Shown here piece after piece: positions 9,771 through 18,798 of a DNA stretch of 64,000 nt. The position numbers and the translations under genes are program-made. A model generated the notes under the pieces. It searched no databases, was not told the DNA's origin, and was given only the letters and a program-made list of their open reading frames with translations. Within the stretch, counting starts at the first letter, position 1; every line of letters begins with the position of its first letter. The DNA is from Methylobacterium sp. Leaf117 (GTDB lineage: Bacteria; Pseudomonadota; Alphaproteobacteria; Rhizobiales; Beijerinckiaceae), in contig NZ_LMNL01000001.1 of the NCBI RefSeq assembly GCF_001422985.1, forward strand, positions 443,151-507,150. Direction: 5' to 3'.

Positions 9771-11072
9771 TTGACCCCGCCCGCCCGCCTCTCCGCTGCG
9801 ATCGAAGTCCTGACCGATCTGTCTTCGCGCCGTCGCCCTGCCGCCGATGCCCTGAAGGATTGGGGACTGGCCCACCGCTTTGCCGGATCGGGCGATCGCG
9901 CCGCCATCGCCAGCCTGGTCTACGATACCTTGCGCCGCCGCGCCTCCTCTGCCTGGATCATGGGCGACGAGAGCCCGCGCAGTCTGGTTATCGGCATGCT
10001 GCGCCTCCAGCACGGGCTCGCTGCGCCCACGATCGCCACGATGTTCTCCGGCGATCGCTTTGCCCCGGAGCCACTGACGGTTGCTGAGCGAGCCTGCTTG
10101 ACCGACGGAACGCTCGCGGACGCGCCAGCGCACATCGCCGGCGATGTCCCCGAATGGGTTCTGCCCTCCCTGGCGGTGACATTCGGAGAGGCGACCCGTG
10201 AGGAACTACGAGCTCTCGGTCGCCGAGCCCCCCTTGATATCCGGATCAACACGCTGAAGCGCAGTCGCGATGATGCCATGACCGGCTTGGCTCATCTCGC
10301 GCCGATGCCGACACCGCACGCCCCGAACGGCCTGCGCATCCCCATCGGCGAGGATGGACGCGGCCCCGCTCTTCACGTGGAACCGGAGTTCATCGACGGG
10401 TGGTACGAAATTCAGGATGAGGGCTCGCAACTCGCGAGTATCCTAAGCGGAGCGCGACCGGGCGAGACGGTGATCGACCTCTGCGCAGGCGGCGGCGGGA
10501 AGACGTTGAGTTTGGCGGCCATGATGCAGAACACCGGCCGTCTCGTGGCAAGCGATGACGATCCGCGTCGGCTCGCACCGATCCACGAACGCCTGCGCCG
10601 CGCCGGCGCAGACGCCGAAATCCGCACGCCCCGCTCCGGTAAGGCTCGCGCCGACGTCCTCGGCGACCTCGACGAGATGGCCGACCGGGTGCTGGTCGAT
10701 GCGCCCTGTACAGGCTCGGGCACGTGGCGGCGCAACCCTGACGCCAAGTGGCGGTTGCGGCCCAATGCGCTGGCGTCGCGGGTCGCGGATCAGGCCACTG
10801 TCCTCGACCGAGCGAGTCGGCTGGTCCGCCTTGGCGGCCGCATCACCTACATCACCTGTTCGTTGCTCCCCGAGGAAAACGATACGGCTATCGCCAGCTT
10901 CATCAGCCGACGACCGGACGACTTCGCTGTAGTTCCTGTACAGGATGTCCTGGCGGAGCAGGCCCTCCGTCTGGCTGAAGCCGTTCGCTTGACCAACCAC
11001 GGCCTCCAGATGAGTCCGGCCCTCACCGGCACTGACGGTTTCTACGTCGCGACCCTGGAACGCCTCCGCTGA
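9771..11072 (+). CDS. RsmB/NOP-family rRNA (cytosine-5)-methyltransferase
   Basis: A 433-residue AdoMet-dependent RNA m5C methyltransferase. An N-terminal NusB/RNA-binding helical domain (about residues 1-130) precedes the catalytic domain. Motif I VIDLCAGGGGKTLSLAA binds AdoMet; motif IV VDAPCTGSGTWRRNPD carries the product-release Cys at residue 313; motif VI ITYITCSLLPEEND has the nucleophile Cys at residue 363. The two cysteines are in the order expected for the RsmB/Nop2 group. The likely target is 16S rRNA (C967 in E. coli), but paralogues with other sites exist. The TTG at 9771 was preferred because GAGGA lies upstream and the encoded start TPPARLSAAIEVL matches the family; a GTG at 9708 is the alternative. 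Confidence 0.85.
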   Translation: MTPPARLSAAIEVLTDLSSRRRPAADALKDWGLAHRFAGSGDRAAIASLVYDTLRRRASSAWIMGDESPRSLVIGMLRLQHGLAAPTIATMFSGDRFAPEPLTVAERACLTDGTLADAPAHIAGDVPEWVLPSLAVTFGEATREELRALGRRAPLDIRINTLKRSRDDAMTGLAHLAPMPTPHAPNGLRIPIGEDGRGPALHVEPEFIDGWYEIQDEGSQLASILSGARPGETVIDLCAGGGGKTLSLAAMMQNTGRLVASDDDPRRLAPIHERLRRAGADAEIRTPRSGKARADVLGDLDEMADRVLVDAPCTGSGTWRRNPDAKWRLRPNALASRVADQATVLDRASRLVRLGGRITYITCSLLPEENDTAIASFISRRPDDFAVVPVQDVLAEQALRLAEAVRLTNHGLQMSPALTGTDGFYVATLERLR

Positions 11073-11079
11073 AGTAAGA

Positions 11080-11100
11080 AATGGCCCCATGGGGGCCATT
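11080..11100. terminator. Stem-loop terminator between rsmB-like gene and convergent small gene
   Basis: A perfect 9-bp inverted repeat AATGGCCCC/GGGGCCATT with a 3-nt loop lies 7 bp after the methyltransferase stop and 24 bp from the convergent gene's stop. Its A/T flanks on both sides allow it to serve either strand. Confidence 0.6.
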
Positions 11101-11124
11101 CCGAAGCGTTTGATGAGTGGCTGA

Positions 11125-11352
11125 TCAGAAGCAGCGACGCTTGCGCACCACCGCAACGTGACCGAATGGGCCTCGACGCTTGGTGACTATCGTCTTGCAA
11201 CGCGGCCCGCGGACAATCGTCCGTTCAACGACACGCGCCTGCTCGACGTTGGAGCCAGGCGAAAGGCCGGCGGCGAAAGGCAATGCTGAAGCCGACGTCG
11301 GTCCGAACCCGGTCAGGGCGAAGGCTGCAATCCCGAAGATGGTGGCTCTCAC
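11125..11352 (-). CDS. Small secreted basic protein
   Basis: A 75-residue product read from a GTG at 11350-11352, with AGGAG eight bases upstream, a strong ribosome binding site. Residues 1-22 form a classical signal peptide ([17 protein letters not shown], cleavage after ASA). The mature ~53 residues are basic and contain two cysteines (RGPRCKTIV and a C-terminal KRRCF), which could form a disulfide, plus the [16 protein letters not shown] stretch. Small periplasmic proteins of this sort, with a Cys-Lys-Thr patch and basic tail, recur in Methylobacterium-type genomes but have no known role. It lies alone between the methyltransferase gene and guaA; its promoter region overlaps that of guaA. 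Confidence 0.6.
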   Translation of the reverse strand: MRATIFGIAAFALTGFGPTSASALPFAAGLSPGSNVEQARVVERTIVRGPRCKTIVTKRRGPFGHVAVVRKRRCF

Positions 11353-11515
11353 AGCGGAGGCTCCTGTTCGTTTCTGGGGAGCAGGGTTTCGACCGCTGAC
11401 GGTGAACAGCCGCTTAACGCGGCGGCACGAGCATCCCCAGTCCGATACCGGTCGCGGGGCCGCTCTGCAGGTTCGTCCGTTGCACGGGATCGAGGCCTCG
11501 TCTAACTCCGGTTCC

Positions 11516-13072
11516 ATGACGACAGAACACGACAAAATCCTCATCGTGGATTTCGGCAGCCAAGTGACGCAGCTCATTGCGCGCCGCGTGCGCGAAGAGG
11601 GCGTCTACTGCGAGATCGTGCCGTTCACCAAGGCTGCGGAGGCGTTTGCGGAGACGAAGCCAAAGGGTGTGATCCTGTCCGGCGGCCCCGAATCGGTGAC
11701 CACCGAGGCATCGCCCCGCACGCCTCAGGTGGTGTTCGAATCCGGTGTTCCCGTCTTCGGCATCTGCTACGGGCAGCAGACGATGGCGGCGCAACTCGGC
11801 GGTGAGGTCGAAGGCGGTCACCATGCGGAATTTGGCAGGGCAGAGATCGAGATCCTGTCGGACTGCGCTCTCTTCAAGGGCGTTTGGCATGTCGGTGAGC
11901 ATTATCCCGTCTGGATGAGCCACGGCGACCGCGTAACCAAGCTCCCGGACGGTTTCACCACCGTCGCCATGTCGAAGAATGCCCCCTTCGCGGCGGTGGC
12001 CGATGAAGCGCGGAAGTACTACGCCGTCCAGTTCCATCCGGAGGTGGCCCACACCCCGCATGGCGCACTGCTGATCCGCAATTTCGTGCGCGATATTGCG
12101 GGCTGCTCCGGCGACTGGACCATGGGCGCGTACCGCGACGAGGCAATCGAGAAAATTCGCGCCCAGGTCGGAAATGAGCGGGTCATCTGTGGCCTGTCTG
12201 GTGGCGTCGATTCCGCAGTGGCAGCAGTCCTGATCCACGAGGCGATCGGCGAACAACTTACCTGCGTTTTCGTGGACCACGGCCTTTTGCGCATGGGTGA
12301 AGCTGAAGAGGTCGTCCGCCTTTTCCGCGACCACTACAATATTCCCCTGGTCCACGTAGAGGCACAGGCGCTCTTCCTGGGTGAACTCGACGGAGTCAGC
12401 GATCCCGAGCAGAAGCGCAAAACCATCGGCCGCTTGTTCATCGACGTGTTCGAAGCCGAGTCGAAGAAGATTGGCGGCGCAGCCTTCCTCGCTCAAGGCA
12501 CGCTCTATCCGGACGTCATTGAGAGCGTTTCGTTCACGGGTGGCCCCTCGGTCACCATCAAGTCCCACCACAACGTCGGCGGACTGCCTGAGCGCATGAA
12601 TATGCAGCTCGTTGAGCCCCTGCGCGAATTGTTCAAGGACGAGGTCCGCGTCCTCGGTAAGGAACTTGGTCTGCCCGATGCCTTCGTGGGGCGACACCCC
12701 TTCCCGGGCCCGGGTCTTGCCATCCGCTGCCCAGGAACGATTACGCCGGAGAAGCTCGAGGCCCTTCGGAAAGCAGACGCAATCTACCTTGACGAAATTC
12801 GAAAGGCCGGCCTCTACGACACGATCTGGCAAGCCTTCGCGGTGATCCTGCCGGTGAAGACGGTCGGTGTGATGGGCGATGGCCGGACCTACGACCATGT
12901 CTGCGCCCTGCGCGCCGTAACCTCCGTCGACGGGATGACGGCGGATTTCTATCCCTTCGACATGGCTTTCCTCGGACGCGTTGCGACCCGGATCATCAAC
13001 GAGGTCAAGGGGATCAACCGGGTGACCTATGACATCACCTCGAAGCCACCCGGTACGATCGAGTGGGAATGA
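11516..13072 (+). CDS. guaA: GMP synthase (glutamine-hydrolysing)
   Basis: Converts XMP to GMP using ATP and glutamine. The 518 residues have the standard three parts: class I glutamine amidotransferase (about 8-200) with nucleophile Cys84 in FGICYGQQ and catalytic His174 in QFHPEV; ATP-pyrophosphatase domain with the PP-loop LSGGVDSAV starting near residue 227; and the GMP synthase dimerisation domain ending in PPGTIEWE, the invariant C-terminus. The ATG at 11516 gives the usual start [14 protein letters not shown]; an open frame continues upstream but has no family similarity. GC is lower than in the bch genes, as in the rest of the 9-18 kb block. A putative small RNA unit follows. Confidence 0.97.
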   Translation: MTTEHDKILIVDFGSQVTQLIARRVREEGVYCEIVPFTKAAEAFAETKPKGVILSGGPESVTTEASPRTPQVVFESGVPVFGICYGQQTMAAQLGGEVEGGHHAEFGRAEIEILSDCALFKGVWHVGEHYPVWMSHGDRVTKLPDGFTTVAMSKNAPFAAVADEARKYYAVQFHPEVAHTPHGALLIRNFVRDIAGCSGDWTMGAYRDEAIEKIRAQVGNERVICGLSGGVDSAVAAVLIHEAIGEQLTCVFVDHGLLRMGEAEEVVRLFRDHYNIPLVHVEAQALFLGELDGVSDPEQKRKTIGRLFIDVFEAESKKIGGAAFLAQGTLYPDVIESVSFTGGPSVTIKSHHNVGGLPERMNMQLVEPLRELFKDEVRVLGKELGLPDAFVGRHPFPGPGLAIRCPGTITPEKLEALRKADAIYLDEIRKAGLYDTIWQAFAVILPVKTVGVMGDGRTYDHVCALRAVTSVDGMTADFYPFDMAFLGRVATRIINEVKGINRVTYDITSKPPGTIEWE

Positions 13073-13191
13073 CGATCCTGAGCTTCCACAAGGTTGCAAA
13101 ATTTATCAGGAATTCCCGCTTTTCATAGGCAGAATAGCTCTGGAGCCTCGGCATTGGTCTTGTCGTTTGCGACATGGCATGTAGTATACCA

Positions 13192-13260
13192 GCTGTCCCT
13201 CCCAGGGACCCATGTGACGCAACTTCACCCCGCAGCCCCTCGGTCTGCGGGGTTTTGTTG
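13192..13260 (+). ncRNA. Candidate small RNA with its own promoter and terminator
   Basis: Seen: TTGTCG (13160-13165) and TAGTAT (13182-13187) with a 16-bp spacer resemble a sigma-70 promoter. Immediately after is a perfect hairpin GTCCCT-CCC-AGGGAC (13195-13209), an ~18-nt single-stranded linker, then a terminator: 8-bp stem CCCCGCAG/CTGCGGGG (13228-13252) followed by TTTTGTTG. The predicted transcript is about 65 nt with no good open frame. The unit starts about 120 bp after guaA. It could instead be only the guaA terminator with a chance promoter upstream; the extra hairpin and promoter argue for an RNA gene. No known RNA family was recognised. Confidence 0.45.
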
Positions 13261-13320
13261 TCAAAGGCTACTGGCGCGCGATGACGGGCGCTACGGAACG
13301 GAATGGATAACGCGGCGCAG

Positions 13321-13352
13321 GCCGAGGAGCCAAGGAGCCGAGGAGCCGAGGA
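13321..13352. repeat. Four tandem 8-bp repeats
   Basis: GCCGAGGA is repeated four times (second copy GCCAAGGA) in the intergenic region before the RND operon. Together with the candidate small RNA it makes up most of the recognisable content of the 410-bp gap 13073-13482. Confidence 0.8.
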
Positions 13353-13482
13353 ACAGTCCGCTCATTTCCAGAGCTGACGCGAAGACCACACCTGCGAAGC
13401 AAAAGGCGATCTCTAGCCAAAGTGATCCGGACTCGCTTGTGCCCCGGGAAGCCGACCTCTAGAGACCGATCCGCGATCCAAT

Positions 13483-14787
13483 ATGGCTTTGGATACGTGC
13501 GCGAACGCGAAGTTGCCCGAGATCGAAATGATGAGCGAACCACAGGGCTCCTTCGCTCCACTTTCCGGATTGCAGCGCCGTACTCAAATCCTGCTTTTGT
13601 TCGTTGTTGCTGTGATTTGTATCGGACCCCTTTTGTGGTTCTCCGGGACATTCGCTGGGGCTGCGATAGCACCGGCGCCGTCAGCTGTACCCTCTCCATC
13701 TATTGGAAATAAGAGTTTCGTCCTCTCTGCTGATCAACTCGCCGCCATTGAGGTTGAGACGGTGGAACAGCGTCTCTTCTACGAAGAGATCACCACTGAG
13801 GGTAAGATTGGTGTCGATGAGTATCAGGCGACACCGGTTTTCTCACCTTATCCGGGCCGAGTCATTGCCATCTTCGCTCGGACCGGAGAGCAGGTGCAAA
13901 AGGGTGAGCGCCTTTTTTCAATTCAAGCCAACGAAATGGTCCAGGCACAGAACGATTATCTGGCCGCTTTGAATGTATTGGCAAAGACACGATCGCAACT
14001 AGGCTACGCGCAGGCTGCCGAGAAGCGGCTCCATGACCTCTACGACTCCCGCGTCACAACGTTGCGCGAACTGCAATCTGCACAGAACGATCTGAACACT
14101 GCGACCAACGACGCGCGGACCGCAGAAGTAGGTCTTGAGGCTGTACGAAATCGCCTCCGCATCCTCGGCCTGCGCGATGACGATGTCGCCAATCTTCAAA
14201 AGGGATCGATCAATCCCGAGACAGCGATCAACGCGCCCTTGAAGGGTACCATTATCCAGCGAAAGATCGGACCGGGACAGTATATCGGTACCGCGGGTGG
14301 CGACCCGTCCTACATTATTGGCGACCTTTCCAAGGTCTGGCTCATCGCACAATTGCGGGAGCCCGATGCAGCCAAGGTCGACCTTGGGGAGCGCCTCAAA
14401 TTCCGCGTGCTGGCTTATCCAGAGAAGATTTTCGAAGGCCGAATCAACTTCATCGGGGCTTCGGTTGATCCGGCTACAAGACGCATCACTGTTCGAGCCG
14501 ACATCGAAAACATACATAATCTTCTCAAACCTGAGATGTACGCTACGGTTCGGATTATCAATGAACGCGAGAGCCTTTCGCAGTCCGTTCCGCGTGCGGC
14601 GGTGGTGCTTGAAGGCAGCAAGGCAAGCGTTTGGGTGCTGAAGCCGGATAACTCGGTCGAGAGCCGAATCGTCAAACCTGGAATCATCGACGGTAGCAAC
14701 ATCGAGATTCTGGAAGGTCTGGTATCCGGCGAGCGCGTCATCTCACGCGGCTCCTTGTTCATCGATCGGATGCTGACCCGAGGCTGA
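13483..14787 (+). CDS. RND efflux periplasmic adaptor (membrane fusion protein), CusB/CzcB-like
   Basis: A 434-residue HlyD/MFP-family protein that would link an inner-membrane RND pump to an outer-membrane channel. One N-terminal transmembrane segment lies at about residues 37-60 (ILLLFVVAVICIGPLLWF), followed by a split barrel-sandwich (lipoyl) domain (PVFSPYPGRVIAIFARTGEQVQKGE and later INAPLKGTIIQRKIGPGQYI) around an alpha-hairpin with coiled-coil character (about 150-235), then beta-barrel and membrane-proximal domains. The order fits CusB/CzcB adaptors of heavy-metal pumps. No Met-rich or His-rich metal-binding N-terminus is seen. An internal start at the ATG near 13528 is possible. The pump gene follows after 33 bp, so they form an operon. 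Confidence 0.85.
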   Translation: MALDTCANAKLPEIEMMSEPQGSFAPLSGLQRRTQILLLFVVAVICIGPLLWFSGTFAGAAIAPAPSAVPSPSIGNKSFVLSADQLAAIEVETVEQRLFYEEITTEGKIGVDEYQATPVFSPYPGRVIAIFARTGEQVQKGERLFSIQANEMVQAQNDYLAALNVLAKTRSQLGYAQAAEKRLHDLYDSRVTTLRELQSAQNDLNTATNDARTAEVGLEAVRNRLRILGLRDDDVANLQKGSINPETAINAPLKGTIIQRKIGPGQYIGTAGGDPSYIIGDLSKVWLIAQLREPDAAKVDLGERLKFRVLAYPEKIFEGRINFIGASVDPATRRITVRADIENIHNLLKPEMYATVRIINERESLSQSVPRAAVVLEGSKASVWVLKPDNSVESRIVKPGIIDGSNIEILEGLVSGERVISRGSLFIDRMLTRG

Positions 14788-14820
14788 TTCGTCAGCGCTC
14801 GCCCGCAGGAACCACCGCAA

Positions 14821-17800
14821 ATGACTGGACTCGTCCAACTCGCGCTTCGTCAGCGTGCCCTGGTGGTGCTGGCGTTTGTCCTGCTGCTGGCGTGCGGGCT
14901 CGTAGCCTTTCGGACTCTTAACATCGAGGCTTACCCCGATCCGACTCCGCCCATGATCGATGTGATCACGCAGGCATCAGGTCTGTCGGGCGAGGAAATC
15001 GAGCGATACGTGACCGTTCCGATCGAGGTGATCACCTCCGGATTGCCAAACCTGAAGCAGGTTCGTTCGGTTTCACTCTACGGCCTCTCGGACGTCAAGC
15101 TACAGTTCGGATTTGAATTCACGTATCGTGAGGCCGAGCAGCAGGTTCTCAATCGACTGGCCCAACTCGACGCGCTGCCCAACGGTGCCAAGCCAACCAT
15201 CTCACCGGTGAGCCCCATCGGCGAAATTTTTCGCTATAAGCTGACTGCTCCGGCCGGTTACAGCGTCCTTGATCTGAAATCTCTGCAAGATTGGGTTTTG
15301 CGCCGTCGTTTCCGTGCCGTGCCCGGCGTTATCGACGTCATCGGCTGGGGTGGTAAGACGAAGACCTTCGACATCGCCATCGATCTCGACAGACTCACCG
15401 CCTACGGACTGACCCTGTCGGGCGTCGTCAAGACGCTCAACGATAGCAACCTCAATGTCGGTGGGAACCGGATCAACCTTGGGACGCAATCCGCGGTGGT
15501 GCGCGGCGTCGGTTTGATCCGTTCGACCGACGACATCGCCGACACCGTCCTGACCCAATCCGGTGGCGCACCGGTCCTCGTTCGCGATGTCGCCACGGTG
15601 ACGATCGGACATCAACCACGCCTCGGCATCGCCGGCATGAACGATGACGACGACATCGTCCAGGGCATCATCCTGATGCGCCGCGGAGAGGAGAGCACGC
15701 CGACGATCCAGGCTGTACAGGCGGAAGTCTCGCGCATCGCGGCGATGGAACTGCTGCCACCGGGCGTGAAGATCGAGCGGATCTACGATCGAGCCGATCT
15801 AATCGCCGTCACGACGCACACCGTCCTGCACAACATGCTCGTTGGCATCGTGCTCATCCTGATCGTCCAGTGGCTATTCCTCGGCAATTTGCGCAGTGCG
15901 CTCATCGTGGTTGCAACGATCCCGTTCGCGCTGTTCTTCGCCGTGATCATCCTTGTGCTGCGTGGCGAATCGGCGAACCTGTTATCCGTCGGCGCCCTGG
16001 ACTTCGGCCTGATCGTCGACGGAACCGTGATTATGGTTGAGGCCATCTTCCGGCGGCTATCGGGTCACGGTGACCCGACAGGAACCATCATCCAGTCTGG
16101 CCTAGCCGGCAAGCTTGGGCGCATTCGTCAGGCCTCCGCCGACGTGAGCCGCTCGATTGTCTTCGCCGCCATCATCATCGTGACCGGTTTTCTTCCGCTC
16201 TTTACCCTCACGGGTGTCGAGGGCCATATCTTCGGACCAATGGCGCAGACCTATGCGTACGCGCTCCTGGGGGGGCTCATCGCCACCTTCACGGTCACAC
16301 CCGTCCTCTCCGCCTACCTGCTTCCAAACCACGTGGAAGAGGTTGAGACGCTCCTGGTCCGCAGCCTTGATCGACTCTACCGGCCAGCAATCCACGCCGC
16401 GTTGAGCAACCGCATCCTGACTCTCGGCCTAGCGGTTTTGCTCTTGGCGGGAGTCGGCGTGGCAGGACGTCAACTCGGTCTGGAATTCCTGCCGAAACTC
16501 GAGGAGGGCAACCTCTGGCTACGCGCCACCATGCCGGCGACGATCTCGCTCGAAGAGGGCAATCTCTACGTCAATCGGATTCGCCGCATCATCGCGGCCG
16601 TACCGGAGGTAGAAAGCGTCGTCTCACAACACGGCCGACCAGATGACGGAACGGACGCAGCAGGATTTTTCAATGGCGAATTCTTCGCGCCGCTGAAGTC
16701 CGCAGAGGCTTGGCGTCCGGGGGTGACAAAGGACAGGATGGTCAGCGACCTCCTCGAAAAATTGCGCGTTGAGTTCCCCGGTATCGAGTTCAATGTCTCG
16801 CAATACCTGCAGGACAACGTCGCGGAAGCTGTGTCCGGCATCAAGGGAGAGAACTCTTTCAAGGTCTTCGGCCCAGATCTGGAGACCCTTACGAAGGTCG
16901 CCAATCGCGTCGAAGCAGTTCTTCATCAAGTGCCAGGCGTAACCGATCTCGGTGTCTTCACATCCCTGGGCCAACCAACGGTACAGATCGACGTCGATCG
17001 CGTCCGGGCGGCCCGCTATGGGCTGACGCCTGGCGACATCAACGCAACCGTCCGCACAGCCATCGGCGGTGACAGCGCTGGAGATCTCTACGACAGCGGT
17101 TCAGATCGCCACTATCCAATCGTGATCCGCCTTGCCGAGCAATTCAGGCAGAGTGTGGCTTCGATCCGTGCCCTTCGCATTTCGGGACAGGGCCCAAATG
17201 GCACATTGATGCAGGTGCCCCTTAGCGAGGTTGCTCAGGTCGCTCTCGTTTCAGGACCGGCCTATATCTACCGTGAGGGTCAGGAACGATACCTGCCGGT
17301 GAAGTTCAGTGTCCGCGACCGCGATCTCGGTAGCGCAATCCTGGAAGCACGCGAGCGTGTGAACACCGAGGTCTCTCTGCCGCGCGGCTATCGCCTTGAG
17401 CTGGTCGGCGAATTCAACAACATGCAAGGCGCCCTCGCGCGCCTTTGCATCACAGTTCCGATTGCTATTGGCCTGATTGCGATCCTGCTGTTCATGAACT
17501 TCGGATCCGCCATCGACATGCTGCTGGCGCTCAGTGTCATCCCAATGGCTGCGGCCGGAGGAGTCCTGGCGCTTGTCATCACGGAGACACCGTTCAGCGT
17601 ATCCGCCGCAATCGGCTTCATCGCACTCCTCGGCATTGCCGTCATGGACGGCATCATCGTGCTTTCACACTACAATGCACTGATCGCGGAGGGCGAAGAG
17701 CGTGTAAGGGCCATGTTGCGCACTTGTCGAACGCAACTCCGGCCGGTGGTCATGACCTGCGTCGTGGCTGGCGTCGGCCTCCTGCCGGCTGCCTTCTCCA

Positions 17801-17988
17801 ACGGAGTCGGCTCCCAGGTTCAGAAACCTCTGGCGCTGGTAGTCGTCGGCGGCATGAGTCTGGCGCCGCTCCTCATCCTGTTGATCCTGCCAGCGCTCAT
17901 TCTCGCGCTCTCGCGGCGAAACCCTGAACAGGCCGAAAGCGAGGAAATAGAGATAAGCGCCGCGAAGCCAGCATCCGGTTTAACCTAA
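14821..17988 (+). CDS. Heavy-metal-type RND efflux permease, CzcA/CusA family
   Basis: A 1055-residue, twelve-helix inner-membrane pump driven by the proton gradient. It starts with LALRQRALVVLAFVLLLACG (helix 1) and IEAYPDPTPPMIDVITQ, typical of the HME branch of RND proteins. Helix 4 carries DFGLIVDGTVIMVEAI, which matches the D-F-G-x-x-x-D-G-x-x-x-x-x-E pattern of CzcA-type pumps for divalent cations rather than the copper/silver CusA type, so Zn, Co, Cd or Ni is the more likely cargo; this is inference. The expected duplication of two halves is present (second helix 7 region near residue 870). No outer-membrane factor gene is adjacent, so a TolC-like partner must be shared. Confidence 0.88.
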   Translation: MTGLVQLALRQRALVVLAFVLLLACGLVAFRTLNIEAYPDPTPPMIDVITQASGLSGEEIERYVTVPIEVITSGLPNLKQVRSVSLYGLSDVKLQFGFEFTYREAEQQVLNRLAQLDALPNGAKPTISPVSPIGEIFRYKLTAPAGYSVLDLKSLQDWVLRRRFRAVPGVIDVIGWGGKTKTFDIAIDLDRLTAYGLTLSGVVKTLNDSNLNVGGNRINLGTQSAVVRGVGLIRSTDDIADTVLTQSGGAPVLVRDVATVTIGHQPRLGIAGMNDDDDIVQGIILMRRGEESTPTIQAVQAEVSRIAAMELLPPGVKIERIYDRADLIAVTTHTVLHNMLVGIVLILIVQWLFLGNLRSALIVVATIPFALFFAVIILVLRGESANLLSVGALDFGLIVDGTVIMVEAIFRRLSGHGDPTGTIIQSGLAGKLGRIRQASADVSRSIVFAAIIIVTGFLPLFTLTGVEGHIFGPMAQTYAYALLGGLIATFTVTPVLSAYLLPNHVEEVETLLVRSLDRLYRPAIHAALSNRILTLGLAVLLLAGVGVAGRQLGLEFLPKLEEGNLWLRATMPATISLEEGNLYVNRIRRIIAAVPEVESVVSQHGRPDDGTDAAGFFNGEFFAPLKSAEAWRPGVTKDRMVSDLLEKLRVEFPGIEFNVSQYLQDNVAEAVSGIKGENSFKVFGPDLETLTKVANRVEAVLHQVPGVTDLGVFTSLGQPTVQIDVDRVRAARYGLTPGDINATVRTAIGGDSAGDLYDSGSDRHYPIVIRLAEQFRQSVASIRALRISGQGPNGTLMQVPLSEVAQVALVSGPAYIYREGQERYLPVKFSVRDRDLGSAILEARERVNTEVSLPRGYRLELVGEFNNMQGALARLCITVPIAIGLIAILLFMNFGSAIDMLLALSVIPMAAAGGVLALVITETPFSVSAAIGFIALLGIAVMDGIIVLSHYNALIAEGEERVRAMLRTCRTQLRPVVMTCVVAGVGLLPAAFSNGVGSQVQKPLALVVVGGMSLAPLLILLILPALILALSRRNPEQAESEEIEISAAKPASGLT

Positions 17989-18232
17989 TCGATGGGTGCT
18001 GCATTTCCCTTGGCTGGTTGCCGCGCTAAGCGAACTCAGTCCCACAAAATCTCGATGCGATTTAGGTGGGAGCCGACAGCAATCGAGAAGCCTTCTCGCG
18101 CTGATGCATTCCGGTCAAGTTATCGGTCGGGTCTCGCCAGAGCAGACACGTTGCCGCTGTCGCGGTAGTTATCCTGGCAAAGCATTACGGCCCGCAGACC
18201 AGCGGGCCGGTCGATGCAGCAGCGCCGATCGA

Positions 18233-18565
18233 TCAGTTGTTGCTGGTCAACGCGGCCTTCGACACCGGCAACTCGGGCGGTGTGGCATCCGCGATCTGGC
18301 CGGTAGTCCGGTGGGGGGGCTGGGCGGTCATCAAGTCTACACTGATCTGGATCGTCAGCATAAACAACAGCGCCACGACCAGCGCCTGTGCGGCGCGCTG
18401 GAAAGGACGGGCGGATAAACGAACGGACGCCTCCAGTCGATCGGCATCCATCGACACGGAGGCGATCCGGTCGGAGATCGGGAGAAGCCACGGCTCACTC
18501 GGAAGAGCCTGAAGCCCTCCCATTTCATGAGCGCCCGGCAGGTTCTGGAACAGTCCGCTGGACAT
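18233..18565 (-). CDS. Small single-pass membrane protein of unknown function
   Basis: A 110-residue protein starting at the ATG at 18563-18565, which has an excellent AGGAG seven bases upstream. The N-terminal half is soluble (GGLQALPSEPWLLPISDRI, then RLEASVRLSARPFQRAAQ), and a single hydrophobic helix lies at about residues 63-82 (ALVVALLFMLTIQISVDLM). The last 25 residues are polar. I do not recognise the family. The gene sits between the RND operon, which points toward it, and the ABC-F gene, and has GTTCA repeats upstream. The ribosome binding site is the main reason to believe it; the same frame also continues upstream to 18619. Confidence 0.5.
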   Translation of the reverse strand: MSSGLFQNLPGAHEMGGLQALPSEPWLLPISDRIASVSMDADRLEASVRLSARPFQRAAQALVVALLFMLTIQISVDLMTAQPPHRTTGQIADATPPELPVSKAALTSNN

Positions 18566-18613
18566 ATCCGTACTCCTGGTTGGTGAGTGGCAGCCCAGTG
18601 TGGAAGGCTGATC

Positions 18614-18656
18614 GTTCATGTTCAGTTAATATGACTTTTTGTTCATTTCAAGTTCA
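18614..18656. promoter_or_regulatory. Cluster of four GTTCA direct repeats
   Basis: GTTCA occurs at 18614, 18620, 18641 and 18652, in an AT-rich stretch 49-91 bp upstream of the small membrane protein's start. The last two are 11 bp apart, one helical turn, as expected for an OmpR-family response regulator dimer. This is a pattern observation; the regulator is not known. Confidence 0.35.
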
Positions 18657-18798
18657 GGGTCGGAACACTCTGATCCACCTCCCCAATCTTTCGCAGGCAT
18701 GACCCGCGAGCAGGCTTCCGCGTACCAAATTTCCCCGACGGGTATCGTTCTGAGCCGAACGTCAGAATCCGTGTAATGACAGGGTTCGGTGCGTGTAC

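Noticed and set aside
13073..13482. tRNA or riboswitch in the gap after guaA
   Set aside because: No cloverleaf with a T-loop GTTCRANNC box was found; only the candidate small RNA and an 8-bp repeat are visible.
18058..18168. A 36-residue Arg/Ser-rich open frame after the RND pump
   Set aside because: No ribosome binding site or recognised family, and it lies in a non-conserved-looking gap; it could be a micro-gene but cannot be supported.
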